NCBI GenBank assembly: GCA_035610835.1
Contig: CM069445.1
Location: forward strand, 33,716,811 to 33,780,810
DNA from: Ophiura sarsii
Taxonomy: Eukaryota; Echinodermata; Ophiuroidea; Amphilepidida; Ophiuridae
Reading direction: 5' to 3'
Length of the DNA stretch: 64,000 nucleotides
Shown here: one piece after another, positions 25,166 through 37,177 of the stretch
How the letters are laid out: the number at the start of each line of letters is the position of its first letter
Position numbering within the stretch: position 1 is the first letter of the stretch
Made by a program: the position numbers and the translations under genes
The notes under the pieces: generated by a model
What the model saw: the letters and a program-made list of their open reading frames with translations, nothing else
Databases searched by the model: none
What the model was told of the DNA's origin: nothing

Positions 25166-25436
25166 GTTACATCATTGAAAATCAATTAAATAATCAGCTA
25201 ATTATTCATATAGTTATGCATATTTTGTGTTATTTACTCAAAGGTGTATGTTCCAATCACTTTTTTGTGGCTAAGATTCTTTTTTCACATCACATTAGTC
25301 ATAATCCCGAGTCTCATGACTAGGCCCTACCTGATTGAAGGGGATTGCCAGACCCTAAACATGCTAAGGGACGCACCATTAGATTTTCAGGAGGGCAGTA
25401 GGAAGTTTTGAAGAAGAAAAAAACCCCTCTATGCAG

Positions 25437-25479
<43 letters not shown>
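25437..25479. repeat. Poly(C) run, 43 bases
   Basis: This is the longest of many C or G homopolymers in the window. Confidence 0.95.
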
Positions 25480-25480
<1 letters not shown>

Positions 25481-27334
25481 ATGAGTAAAAAAAAAGAAGA
25501 AAAATCTACCCCGCGCAACTCAATATGAATGAATACATTAATCTGTGATTAAAATAAAATTCCCCCTACATTATTTTGTTCTCACTAGTCCATACTATTA
25601 AATAAAATGACGGGAAGGAAAGGAACATTGAAGGAACATGGCAATTTATGTACCAAATCTGATAGTGATTAGTCTCAGACCAAATTTATTGAAGTTTTTC
25701 CACTTGTTATATTTATTCCACGGAGGAAATATAATTTATCATTATAATTTTAATTAGAACTTTAGACAGAAGGGATAATTATATCATATCAACATTAAAT
25801 CATTTATTTGTAAATTAGCAGGGAAATTCACTATAAATACACGTAAAGTATAAGTAAACACAGTTATATTAAATCATCTCAAAATGCGATCGGAAATTAA
25901 ATATAAAGTCTTTGATTATTTGGTGTAACAAGTGCTTTGATCATAGCCCAAGTAGGCCTATAGTATTCCAATCCAATCCCAACCATCTTTTGACTTGATT
26001 ATACCCAATCAGTTTCCTATACCATACATTGCTCCTGGCATTGCTCTCAATTTTAATACTTTAATGGACTATCTGTGTTTAATGTCACTGATTTAAGACC
26101 CATATCCTATACCAGGAATTATAAATAATATTGTAATTTAGACGGGAACTTGAACCAAAGAACATATCCAAATTAGCATAGGAAATCAATGTTACCATAA
26201 AACATTTAAAACTTTAAACCCCGGGATCGAAAGGCCTCTTCAAAATAGTATAAATAATATAAACCGGTGGCCCGATTGCACAAGTCAATCATATTAATAG
26301 CCGTGACATGTCTGAACTGAACACTGTACAAAATGTCCTTGGACAGAAATATTACTTTGATTGGAAAGCAATTGTTGAATACCCGTCGTATGCCTATTAT
26401 TTCTATGGATTGTACAAGTTGATCAACACGGCGAGCTACGGCGGTGCATACCAGCTGAGAGGGGGAGAAAAGGCGAGAGTGAGTCCCACCAAAAGACGGT
26501 GTACAGAGAACCCACCTTGTGCATACATGCACAGATAGTCAGTTGACTATCTGTGATACTACTGTAGTACATGTGAACCGGAATTTATAACCCGACTAGA
26601 TCTATTCTAAATGTGTATTCTGCAATTCTCATCCCGAGTGTCTTCCGTTTCAGCTCAAGAAAATCTTTATATTTATAACATGCCTCTAACAATTAGAGGC
26701 AGGTTATTATAGAGGCTCATTACTATAACCAGTCTTCAAGAATTTTGAGTGGGATATTATATCTTTGGTTTCTATTTTGGCCTATTATAACTTACAATAC
26801 AAATCACTAGAGTCGATGCCGGTGCGAGTATTATTCCTAGAAAACAGACTTATCAAAGGCATGACAATTTTTACGTTCAGCATAGAAAAACATTGTAGAG
26901 CTTACCTTAACTTGTTAACGGCGTGGTCGCAAAAAGTACTAAAATCACAAACATGACAAATGTAACTGTATAATCCAGGTTATAGGTGCCAGTAGTAAAA
27001 TTTATATCTCGCGGGTGAAATCTTCGCTTCAGTTCATCAGCGTATCATCGAGTCCCTGCACGACACACATTGCGAGTGAATAGCCTCGACCACATATCCA
27101 AAGTTCATCCCAAGCATACGGTCGGTTAACCCCAATTCGGTGGTATACCCAGTGATTGACACTTATTTTCAATGACGTAATTCAATATGGCCGCGTCCAC
27201 TGGAAGCTGCCGTGGTCACGTGTACAGTAAATTTACTCGAGAAAAAAATCGCGGAAATGCTGACTGCCTATGCAAGAAAGTGTCGTTTTTTATTGGTCAT
27301 CAAATTTAATAAATGGCATCACTTCAAGTTAAGG
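25480..27334. other. Non-coding, with a possible promoter-like patch
   Basis: At 27165-27260, ATGACGTAAT, ATATGGCCGCG (YY1-like) and a GTCACGTG E-box-like word cluster in CpG-bearing sequence. A promoter is possible on either strand, but no exon was recognised. A hairpin GCCTCTAACAATTAGAGGC lies at 26683-26701. The overlapping 76- and 108-codon ORFs around 26206-26538 show no known family. Confidence 0.35.
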
Positions 27335-27615
27335 TTAACTGTTAGGTGGAACTTGTTTGCACATTAAATGTGTAACATTTCAGTCTACATTTTACATTTT
27401 GTAACAGGTTAAGGAGCTATACTGTTTTCCAGAAAAATTTACATTTCCCAGGGGGGGGGGGGACTTATTTCTTTTGACCTATTTACTTAGGCATACTATA
27501 ACAACCATCTGAAACCGTTCACCTTATTCGCCGTCTATCATAAAAATGTTTACGATTTGGTCATTTCAATGTACATCAAAATTATGAGCACCACTCGCAA
27601 CATATATGTGTTAGA
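27335..27615. mobile_element. Fragment of the AGGGGCATTG family, composite orientation
   Basis: The first part is the inverse of 10020-10200. The second part (CAACCATCTGAAACCGTT to ATTATGAGCACCACTCGC) is direct with 9690-9805. It contains a 13-base G run. Confidence 0.6.
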
Positions 27616-27651
27616 ATTTAAACTGAATTTCTATCTATTCAACCCAAAAGA

Positions 27652-27840
27652 TTAGTTTAGTTTAGTTTAGTTTTATTTGGCATATCAAGACACAGAAGAT
27701 CAGATCAAATATACAAATCTTAAAACAAATACAACAATTATCACAACAAATTAATAAAAGAAAACATATAATGCCAAGGATAGCCCAAAGAAAGCTCTAA
27801 AAAGGGCTTATTTCCATTGGGGTCCTTCAAATATTAAAAC
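27652..27840 (-). mobile_element. Non-LTR retrotransposon (LINE) 3' end
   Basis: On the minus strand: GGACCCCAATGGAAATAAGC, then GGGCTATCCTTGGCATTAT, T-rich sequence, GATATGCCAAATAAAACTAA and a tail of AACTA repeats. This is the usual 3' UTR layout of CR1/L2-like LINEs. No ORF is retained, indicating 5' truncation. Confidence 0.68.
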
Positions 27841-28004
27841 AGCACATAAAAAACTTTCCTTATTTAGCTTGCTTTCTTCCATTTTTCATGTTTTTAGTCA
27901 TCAGACAACAAAAAACAGAGACAAAAAAGAGCTATAAACTTTTAAACTTGTTGAGACTTTAGACTAGTCAAACTTTTTGTTCTGCCTCATAAAATAAAAA
28001 TGTT

Positions 28005-28370
28005 TTAAAGGTAGATGACCCGATCACATTTCCGATTTTCAACTTAAAGTTTTCTATTCTACATGAAAGGTCATCCTTAAAAAAGTCGTTTTCCAAAGTT
28101 TGAGTTGCATAGCTCTAATGGTTCTTATTTTAGACGCACAAGATGCTGTGAACTGTACCCATTGAGTAGTACACAAACTATATCGGTGGTATACCACCAT
28201 TCGCGGTAATTCGACGTTATTTCATCGATTTCTCCGTAATTATACCGATTTAGGCCGTCAAATTTCAGTATGATGATGAGAAAAATACGAGCTTTCATAT
28301 GATATGAAAATCTCCGTATGTTTGAAATAATTCTGTGTTACGAAAATGTGATCGGGTCATCTACCTTTAA
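28005..28370. mobile_element. TTAA-flanked foldback MITE, family 2, complete copy
   Basis: TTAA at 28005-28008 and 28367-28370 flanks AGGTAGATGACCCGATCACA and its inverse. The arms contain CTCTAATGGTTCTTATTTTA. The centre is TATATCGGTGGTATACCACC. Confidence 0.85.
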
Positions 28371-29471
28371 ATGCATCTCTGTCATTCTGGGTACTCATGT
28401 AGAACAACATTAAATTATATTTTATAGGGAGTAATTACCTTTGCTTCAAGGTTCAATTTTCAAAATGAAATCGCCGCCAATTACATGTATAGTCTTAAAA
28501 ACATTTATAAATGGTTATATATTATCTTAGGAAGATTATACAAATTTGTGAAATTAAATTGCCACACAAAATTGACTTAAATTAAATGCTAATTACTAAA
28601 TTAAGTTGCCGTGAAATTAAAGAGTAATTATTCTTGCACCTCTCTGATTCTACTACATGTACACTGCCCCTGCCCTGCAACTGCAAATGGATTGCTTTAT
28701 CCAAGTACGTACTTTAAAAGCCAATATTTTTGCGTAAAGATATTTTCCTGCATTTTGACATCAAAGACACATTGATGTTTCCATGCATGACAATGTTTTC
28801 CACCAAGCGCCATTAAGAGATAATGTTGAAAGCGGCAATATCTGTGCGTGCTATAATTATTCCAGTGCATCTTTTGTGCACAAAAAGCGCGAAAATTAAA
28901 CCACAACAAAAATTATGGCTCTTACGATATAATATTACATTAGGCCTCTACTGCTGTAGCACTGCTACAACTAGTAAGGCTGGATAAGTACTAGTATGTG
29001 TATATGGCAGTGCATCCATTTAGATTACAAAATACTTTGGCATGACCAAGTTCCAGAAAATCCCAAATCAATTAAGTATTTCTCCTGCTGCAAAATCTGC
29101 CATAAATGTGAATATAAGCATTTCTCTCATTTGACCAAAAGCTAAAAAGAGAAAGAGTCTGACCCCTAATTCCCCTAGGAACCCCCCCCCCCTCGCACTA
29201 AACAAACAACAACAACAACAACAAACAAAGAAACCACAACAAACACATAAACAAACAAAATCTAACAAACATCCAAACAAAACAACCCCTCCCCCCCCCC
29301 CCAACAAAAAAAAGAAAAAGAAGAAAAAAGAAAAGAAAAAAAAGATAAGTACAATAACAATAACACTCTATTCAACAGGATTTACCCCCCCCCCCCCCCA
29401 CCTCAATATAGTTAACAAGGGGTCTATTTTAAGAGTTTTAAAGGGCAGGTCAAGGCATCAGGTTATTGTAG
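28371..29471. other. Non-coding
   Basis: A partial copy of the 23.7 kb repeat at about 28505-28620. A stretch of A/C-rich low complexity with C runs lies at 29181-29400. No gene was seen. Confidence 0.6.
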
Positions 29472-29858
29472 TTAAAGGTATATTATGTGATCTTTCCATG
29501 GAACGCCCTCAACATCGAAAAAAAAATTGAAAGCAGATTTTCTTGCAGATTTACATTTCTGATCATAAATCGTACATACATTCCAAGTTACAGGGCGATA
29601 CGATTCTTAATTATATACTTCAAAATCATGGTTTTAGAGTGAAAATAAACTGTCAGATATCCGACAACTTATTTTATTCTAGTCTAAATTCCCTGTAAAA
29701 CCATGATTTTGAGGTAATTAGGAATCGTATCGCTCTGTAACTTGGAATGTATGTACGATTTATGATCAGAAATGTAAATCTGCAAGAAAATCTACTTTCT
29801 AAAAAAAAATCATGAATAGAGGGTGCTCTCTGGAAAAGATCACATAATATGCCTTTAA
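29472..29858. mobile_element. Family 1 TTAA MITE, complete copy
   Basis: TTAA at 29472-29475 and 29855-29858 flanks AGGTATATTATGTGATC ends and the same long foldback arms as the copy at 38882. The centre is a degenerate version of the ACTGTC hairpin. Confidence 0.85.
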
Positions 29859-30577
29859 CAGCATGTGGGTGTTGTTTTTTTCATTTAAAAAACCCACAGG
29901 ATATAACAGCATGTCTTTGTGTAATATTTGCTGGTTATTAAACTTTGCCAATTGAATCAATTGAAAGACATGGCAATTTGACCACAAGATCACAAGATCA
30001 AAGGTTATTCAGTCAGATATAAGACCTTTTATTATAACATTAGTTTCATTTTATGCAGAGAATTTACGAAATAGACAAAGTGCCCAACTTTATAACAAAC
30101 TTAACTAATGGTTTATTAGGCTACAGGTATATAGGATAACTTGGGAAATTTAATTGTTAGAATTTAACATTGTGTACATCTGAGCTGGGATTTGGGTTAT
30201 GTTTGGTTCATAATACTCAGAGATTTATATGTTTTATCTATTTTTATTTTACATATCTTATCTATTTTTTTATTTTTTTATTTATATATTAACTTATTTG
30301 TTTATTATTAATAATACACACGTTTAGTTTGTAGTAAAATATAACCAGAAGATGAGGTTTTGTTCATGTGATACGTGCGCCTATGGAAAACTTGGCTCTA
30401 AATTTTTCTCAATCCCTATGTTTGATATATCAACATTTTATAACCAAACAAATATTAATATAACACAGGAACAATACGTTATTTGACAGATATAATATAA
30501 GCACAGGATGCTGAGAAAAATGCTTTGACCTAATTATATTGCTTTTAAATATTCATTTATACTATATATAGCAATTA
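29859..30577. other. AT-rich non-coding DNA
   Basis: T-rich simple sequence lies at 30230-30310. Nothing else was recognised. Confidence 0.6.
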
Positions 30578-31334
30578 GGGAGTGTTCATAAATACTTTGG
30601 TGGGGTGGTTGGAAAAAATGAGGGGGCGGGGGATCAACAACAAAAAAGGTCCTTAAAAGGGGGATCAGAAAAAAGGGTCCTTGTTGAGGGGGTTCAAAAG
30701 TATTTCAGTGGCATAGCCAGAGGGGGGCAAGTCGCGTCGGTTGAGATTGGCACTGTCGGTTCATTTGAGGAATCATGGAATTATAATGGTCAAAAGTACA
30801 CAGATAGCAATTTTTCGCGCGCATAGCGCTCATGTGTCCCCAAAATGCAATATTTGTTGGAACAAGTTTGTCTAGAGCAAAAATGTTCATTTTTATCATA
30901 GCAAAAATAAGGGTAAAGTCGTTTTAAATTTCAGTTCTTACCAAAACACCTATATGAAAAGAAGAAAAAATTGGTACCAGCGCGCAGCGATCATGAATGT
31001 CAGGCAGGATTATAAAAAAGAAGACCTACACAGATTTTCTTTGACTTTTCAATTGCGTTTATAATATACATATATATCTTAGTTTGTGTATACCATACAT
31101 ATATCCCATAATAAAAGTGATGGTGACTATGTTGTTTGGTTTCTGTTATAGAACATGAACGAGCAGGAGGGGGGGGGGGGGGGGGGGGAGGTTGATCAAA
31201 CAAAATAAAGGTTCTTAAAAGGGGGATCAACAAAAAAAACACCCTATTTGGGGGAGGGGGATCAACAACAAAAAATATATCCATGGCTCAATTTTCTCCA
31301 ACCCCCCACCACCAAAGTATTTATGAACACTCCC
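30578..31334. mobile_element. Harbinger/Tourist-type MITE with TTA target duplication
   Basis: GGGAGTGTTCATAAATACTT at the left and AAGTATTTATGAACACTCCC at the right are flanked by TTA. GGG termini with a TTA/TAA duplication are the PIF/Harbinger signature. The interior has repeated GGGGGATCAACAACAAAAAA words near both ends and a 20-base G run at 31169-31188. A single related left end lies at 2718. Confidence 0.78.
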
Positions 31335-32164
31335 TTACTTTTTTATATAGAGCCACAATTTGACACAACCCATTAAAGGGTGCAATATGTCTGTTGTTGT
31401 AGTCTTTTTAAAACATCCGAAATTATTGACAGGTTTATTAATTGACAGAATATTTTGAGCTTTGCGATGATACCTGGCGTTTTGGAAAAATTGAATACCT
31501 TAGAAAATATTCTGTGGAAAAGCAGATATATGTAATTCTTTTATTTTATGTAGATTTGACAAACTATTTAATTCCATATCTCAAAATAAGCCCTAAACAT
31601 CACAATGTACCACTGATAATATGACATATGGTACCTGACAAATTTGTTTATATGATATTTGTGTCTATGATACAGGTACACACGCTGTACGGTCTATTTA
31701 TAAAATACTATATACATGCTATATATTCATAATTGTCATGCCATGGGTGCAAGCAGTATGAACACACATATTGAATCTCTCTGCATATGTGTGTTTAAAC
31801 ACGGGCAAAATTAATCATGTCTATATTATTCATTCAAATTGCTTCTTCATGTACAACATTCACGATACAGACTTAATCATGATTAACACATGGGGACTAG
31901 TGAGCTAGCTCTTTGTTGTTTTACTCTTTTTTAAATTGCAATTTTGGGTATGGTATTAAAATGTACAAAATTTAAAAAAAGGGTTGTCGGAGGGAACAGA
32001 CTTTGGTCAAGAAGCTTACAATAATAAGGCAAAACTATAGTTTCAATTATTTGTTGCTATTTTTATCTATATGTTGTTCAATGGTAAAGTATTAATGCAT
32101 GTAGATAGACACAAAAGAATTTTCTTTTTCAAAATAATAATATATATATATAGAAGCCCCCGGG
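31335..32164. other. AT-rich non-coding DNA
   Basis: No gene, repeat family member or regulatory site was recognised. Confidence 0.6.
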
Positions 32165-32268
32165 TCCCCAGAGGAAGAAAAAAATGAGAGGGAGAGCTAG
32201 GGGAGGGGTGGGGAGAGGAGAAGGGGTGGGGGAGAGGAGAAGGGGAGGGGGAGAGGGGGAGGGGCTTG
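32165..32268. repeat. Purine-rich G/A tract
   Basis: About 100 bases nearly all G and A (GGGGAGGGG and GAGAGGAG units), followed by a CT-rich segment. It could form triplex or G-quadruplex structure; no gene is attached. Confidence 0.75.
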
Positions 32269-32532
32269 TTTGTCTCTCACTCTCTCCGTCTCAGAGAAAA
32301 TATGTAAATATTGATAGCAGGAGATCGAGTTTTAGGTCATTCAGATCTGTAACTTATTAGATATTTAGTTTCATTGTTATAAATGGTTAACAAATCACAG
32401 ATAGAGGGTACATGTTCCATGAAAAAGATAACGGGTGCTCCATGAAAAAGATCACATAGGCCTAATATGGGGTGTGAACCCTCAGGTATAGCCTCCGTAA
32501 AACTGCATTTACTTCTTCATTATTCATTTAAT

Positions 32533-33086
32533 CTACATAAAAGTATACATTTTCAAGAAGAAAAGGGTTCAATGAATCCAACCATGAACATGAAATTGAC
32601 CATTTTAGAGAAAATTATTTTAACAAATGGTTTTTGACCCATTTTAGGTTTTGTCAAGATAACTAAAAATATATTTTGTTAAATTTTGTCGTTCTAGTTT
32701 TATTATAATCCTAATAAAATTCTCTAGGAGGGTGGTGGTTTTTTTTAATATCTAATTTCTTTTTTTAATTTTTGACCCAAAAGTGCCAAAAAATGTGATT
32801 TTTTTTTTTTTTACCTTTTGGCACTTTTTTGTCAATAATTCAAAAAATAAATCAGATAGGTATTCAGAAAAAAACAAAAGCCCTCCTAGAGAATTTTATT
32901 AAGATGAATTTGGTGCAATTTCAGCATTTTTTACCCAAAACTGAATTTGCTACGAATGCAGCAAATTTTGAGCCAAAAAAAGTGATTTTTTGGTCAAAAC
33001 TGTAAAAAACATAATTTTTAGTGAAATTTGATACTAAAAATGGATTCTCCAACTCATTTCATTTCCAAAGATGTATACTTTTATAG
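32533..33086. mobile_element. Long foldback element, family 4 (copy 2)
   Basis: Left AAAGTATACATTTTCAAG and TAATAAAATTCTCTAGGAGG are answered by CCTCCTAGAGAATTTTATTA and GATGTATACTTTTATAG. Terminal words match the copy at 35041. Confidence 0.7.
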
Positions 33087-34040
33087 ACATCATATTAGTT
33101 CAACAGTTACAGCGCTTCATAAATTTCATGTTGAGACGGTTAACAGCGCACCCTGCAAAACAATAAGACTTGTGCGAGTGGGTTAAAACAGGGTCTATGC
33201 ATGGTTACAGCAGCTACTGCCCGCATTATACAGGTACAGTACTGTAATATGAAACCAAATGTGTGCTATATGGTGAACACATGATAAACATTCTCTTCTT
33301 CATTGCCTTAACGATTATAGTTCATCGGGTCGCAAATATTATTGAATCTCTGAATCTCTGTTTGCATGTGTCAGGAAGCATGGAGATTTTTAATGATTTA
33401 ATTTGTTTACTCTCTAAATATTTTTGATAGTCTCTTAGTAATATTTATATTAGATTTCCCAATTTAGAACTATCTGATATTTAATACAGTATATAGACAC
33501 ATTAAACTTTGAGGGCATTTGTATGGGGTTTATTTTGTGTGGGAAGTAGCTTGGTGTGAAAATTTACAATAGCTCAAAAATTAATAAAAATTACAGAACA
33601 TCTTGTGTAAATCTATTGTTTATCAGATTGATTTAGGAATTAATTTGAGAATTATACAAATATGATAATAATAAAAAATAAATCCATAATTATAGTTTTG
33701 ACAATAAATAATACTCCATGATTATCCAATACGATACAAAATGTTTTTTTACTGCGATATGGAAAATTATGTAAAACCACATTCATCATGGATAGCTTCC
33801 GTATATTGTGTCAAATCCTAAATTTCTGCTTGAAATATTTTGACAGCATCAAAATGTTTGCCCATCAGGACAAAATTAATCGCATTAAAAAAGTATCTTG
33901 TTTAGTAAATGCATGTGTGATCGGACTAAGGCGGCGAAAAACCCACCCCTGCTGTACAGGCAAACGGACCTCTGAGGTCGGGTTAAAATATTGGTAGGGG
34001 GAAACAAAATAAACAGACATGATGTTGGATCGGTCTGATA
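33087..34040. other. AT-rich non-coding DNA
   Basis: Only the dispersed ACAGGCAAACGGACC repeat (33915-33990) was recognised. Confidence 0.6.
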
Positions 34041-34384
34041 TATATAGATGGTGTGACCGGTGACGTCAAGTATTTACAAATGGGACACCCTCTGTTGATT
34101 CCCGCCAGGCAGAATATACAGTAAAGTTAATGAAGACAACATGAAATTTCTTTCTAATGAATTGTAAAACTCATTTATTTTATTTTTTGTTGTGAAATGC
34201 GATAGCTTATAGCATTCCTAAGCAAGTTTAAAGACAGTTTTGATAACAATTTGCTGTGACACCACAATCTAGTTAGAAAACCTGATCTGGCCTATGTAAA
34301 CTATAGGAACTCTTGCCCGGTGTGTTTTGTCTCAAATCAACAGAGGGCGTTCTAAATGTAAACAACGGTCACCTCATCTATATG
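34041..34384. mobile_element. Foldback MITE with ATATAGATG ends
   Basis: Left words TATATAGATGGTGTGACCGG and CACCCTCTGTTGAT pair with right words CGGTCACCTCATCTATAT and ATCAACAGAGGGCG. The interior is AT-rich and non-coding. Confidence 0.68.
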
Positions 34385-34740
34385 TGATGCGATTTGTGAA
34401 AACCCGATGTTGCAAAATGTGAACTAGGAATTATGGGTAAAATGTAAAAAATAAAAATAAAATGTGGCGGGTTTTCACATAAAGCTAATTTTTAGGTAAT
34501 TTTGTCATTAAAAGTCAATATTTTCGATTGTTTGGGGGGATAAAATGAGGTAGGGCTGATGGGGGGGGGGGGGGGGTCGTGACTGGGGTGGGGAAATTTG
34601 CCTCCTCCCATGTCCCCCCTTATTTTAATGGATGTGCCTGCCATTCTGATGTACTAGCTAGGCCTATAGCTCATTATTCTACATTTGGCATTATTCATGA
34701 TACACACCTTTGCAACACCCCCCCCCCAAAAAAAAAAAAT

Positions 34741-35838
34741 GAAAGGCATATGCGATCTTTTCCAGGGGACGCCCTCTATCCTTGAAATTTTTTTGAAAGC
34801 AGATTTTTTCTTGCAGATTTACATGTACATTTCTTATCATAAATCATAATCTTCCGAGTTACAGAGGGATACGATTCCTGATTATATACTTCAAAATTAT
34901 GGTTTAAAGAGTAAAAATAAACCGAAAATCCTTTTCAAATCAGTCCTAAATAAGGGTGGATAAGTGTGTGTTATAAATGAACATTATTGTTATCACTATT
35001 TATTACTAAGGGGTGACTTGATTTTTTCTTGATTATTGAGCTATTAATCAAATGCATATAAAAGTATACATTTTGGAAAGAAAATGGTTCAGAGAATCCA
35101 AATTTTGCAACAATATTTGACCAAAATGTTGTTTTTTGAGAAAATCACAAAAAAAAATCTTTTTTGACCCCAAAAAGTTCAACAAAGCTAACAAATATAA
35201 TTGTGAGTAAAAAGTTCCCAAATTGCTAGATTATGATGTAAAGACACTAACTAAGGGACAATTTTTTTTTAAACCTATATTTATTTATTTTTAGAAATTG
35301 TGACCAAAAAGCGCCAAAAAAGGTGGTTTTTGCACTTTTTTCACTCTTTGTTTTGTTTTTTTGTCAATATTTCAAAAAAAATTAAATAAGGTTTTAACAA
35401 AACAAATCGACCCAAAGTGAGTGTCTTTACATCATAATCTAGCAATTTGGGAATGTTTACTCAAAATTATTTTTGTTAGCTTTGTTGAATTTTTTGGGGT
35501 CAAAAATAGTGATTTTTTTGTGATTTTCTCAAAAAAACAAACATTTTTGGTCAAAATGGATGCAGAATTTGGATTCTCTGACCTATTCCCTTTCCAAAAA
35601 TGTATACTTTTAGTTGCATTTGATTAATAGTTCAAGTCCATGTTGACGAATTGCTAAAGAAATCAGATTTCCTTCATGATTTAGTAAACACAGTAAAATT
35701 CTGTGATGTTTTTTTACGGAATACGGTCATGATAGATTTTTTTAAGTCCAAGAAAGTCTTCCTGATAAGTCAAACATCATTTAAGAGAGAAAAAAATATG
35801 TGTAAAATATTGAAAAAGATCACATAATATGCCTTTAA
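34741..35838. mobile_element. Family 1 MITE arms separated by a second foldback element
   Basis: The left arm (GGCATATGCGATCTTTTCCA) begins at about 34745. The terminal right end GATCACATAATATGCCTTTAA appears only at 35818-35838. Between them lies the palindromic element 35041-35630. Some of the expected right arm is missing. Confidence 0.55.
35041..35630. mobile_element. Long foldback element, family 4 (copy 1)
   Basis: Arms of about 250 bp are inverse copies. Left words include AAAGTATACATTTTGGAAAG and GATTATGATGTAAAGACAC; the right arm carries GTGTCTTTACATCATAATC and ATGTATACTTTTAGTTGC. The spacer is T-rich. A diverged sibling is at 32533-33086. Confidence 0.72.
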
Positions 35839-35987
35839 CCCATAACTCTCCATGAAGAAATGTGGGTAAAATGTATTGATTTAAGGTTTTTTGGTACAAA
35901 ACAAAATATTAAGGGGTGGGGAGAGTGGAAAATAATATTGCAATATCTGTTAGGATATCAGTAATATGACAACCAGAAAATAACTTA

Positions 35988-36336
35988 TTAAAGGTAGTTG
36001 TTCTGATTTCTGGATTTTCAACTTGATTGTTTTCTATTCTACATGAAGGGTTAAAGTCATATTATTCCAAATTTGAGTTGCACAATTCTATGGTTATTAT
36101 TTGAGAAGCACAAGGCGACATGAAATTTGCCCATTAATTGGTACACAAACTAGACGGTGGTTATAACCACCCTTGGCGGTAATTCACTGCATTTTGGCCT
36201 ATACCTTCTAAATGGAACATATCTTGTGCCTAAAATTGTACAGATATAATGAGAAAAATATGGGTTTTCTTTTGATATCAAAATATGTTGATGTGAAAAA
36301 GAAGGGGAAAAGGTGATCGGAACATATTCACCTTAA
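35988..36336. mobile_element. Family 2 TTAA MITE, diverged copy
   Basis: TTAA at 35988-35991 and 36333-36336, with ends AGGTAGTTGTTCTGATTTC and GATCGGAACATATTCACCT. The centre ACGGTGGTTATAACCACC corresponds to that of the other copies. Confidence 0.78.
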
Positions 36337-36609
36337 GTATCCATCCATCCCTCAAGTCCATACTTCAGCATTATACCAAGGGGGGTGGGCTGGAGGGAGG
36401 GTTTGCTCTACACCAACCCATGGTTTTTTTTTAATTTGAGAAGAAACAAAATTGTGAATTTTTTGTTGTTGAAAACTTTGGATAATTTTTAATTTTTAAT
36501 AAAATTGGAAAAATTGGAAAATGTTCCAACCGACCGACCCTATCTGAGAGGTCCAAAAGTTTGTAGAACAGGGTTTTTTTCAATTATGTCACCTGATACT
36601 TTGTATCCG

Positions 36610-36994
36610 CCTTTTAGGAAAAGATGTGATCTTTTTCAGGGAACGCCGTCAATCCTTGAGAAAAAAAATAAAAGCAGATTTTCTTGCAGATTTACATTTC
36701 TGATCATAAATTGTACATACATTCCAAGTTACAGGACGATACAATTCTTAATTACCTCAAAATCATGGTTTTAGAGTGAAAATAAACTGTCAGAGTCTGC
36801 GCCGACAACTTATTTTTACTATAAATTCACTCTAAAACCATGATTTTGAGGTAATTAGGAATCGTATCGCTCTGTAACTTGGAATACATTCTTGATTTAT
36901 GATCAGAAATGTATATCTGTGATAAAATCTGCTTCCAATTATTTTTTGAGGATTGAGGGCGTCCCCTGGAAAAGATCACATAATATACCTTTAA
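36610..36994. mobile_element. Family 1 TTAA MITE, left end damaged
   Basis: The right end is GATCACATAATATACCTTTAA, with TTAA at 36991-36994. The left arm begins around GATGTGATCTTTTTCAGGG without a clear TTAA. The centre reads CTGTCAGAGTCTGCGCCGAC. Confidence 0.75.
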
Positions 36995-37177
36995 ATTGAG
37001 TCAGCGATCGAGGCATGCCTGATGTGAGCGGTATATAAGCCCAAGTATCATATGTATATAGGTGCAAAAACCTGATTTCCAATGCCCCTTTAACTTTCAG
37101 AGGCATATGCCAGCAGATCATGTGATGACATTTGATTTGCTAGGGTGGGTATATTTAGATACTCTGCTGTTACTGTA

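Noticed and set aside
26206..26538. ORFs of 76 and 108 codons on both strands
   Set aside because: Neither has recognisable motifs, splice context or composition clearly unlike non-coding DNA.
29068..29307. 79-codon Gly/Cys/Phe-rich ORF
   Set aside because: It is the translation of a C-run and A/C-rich low-complexity stretch.
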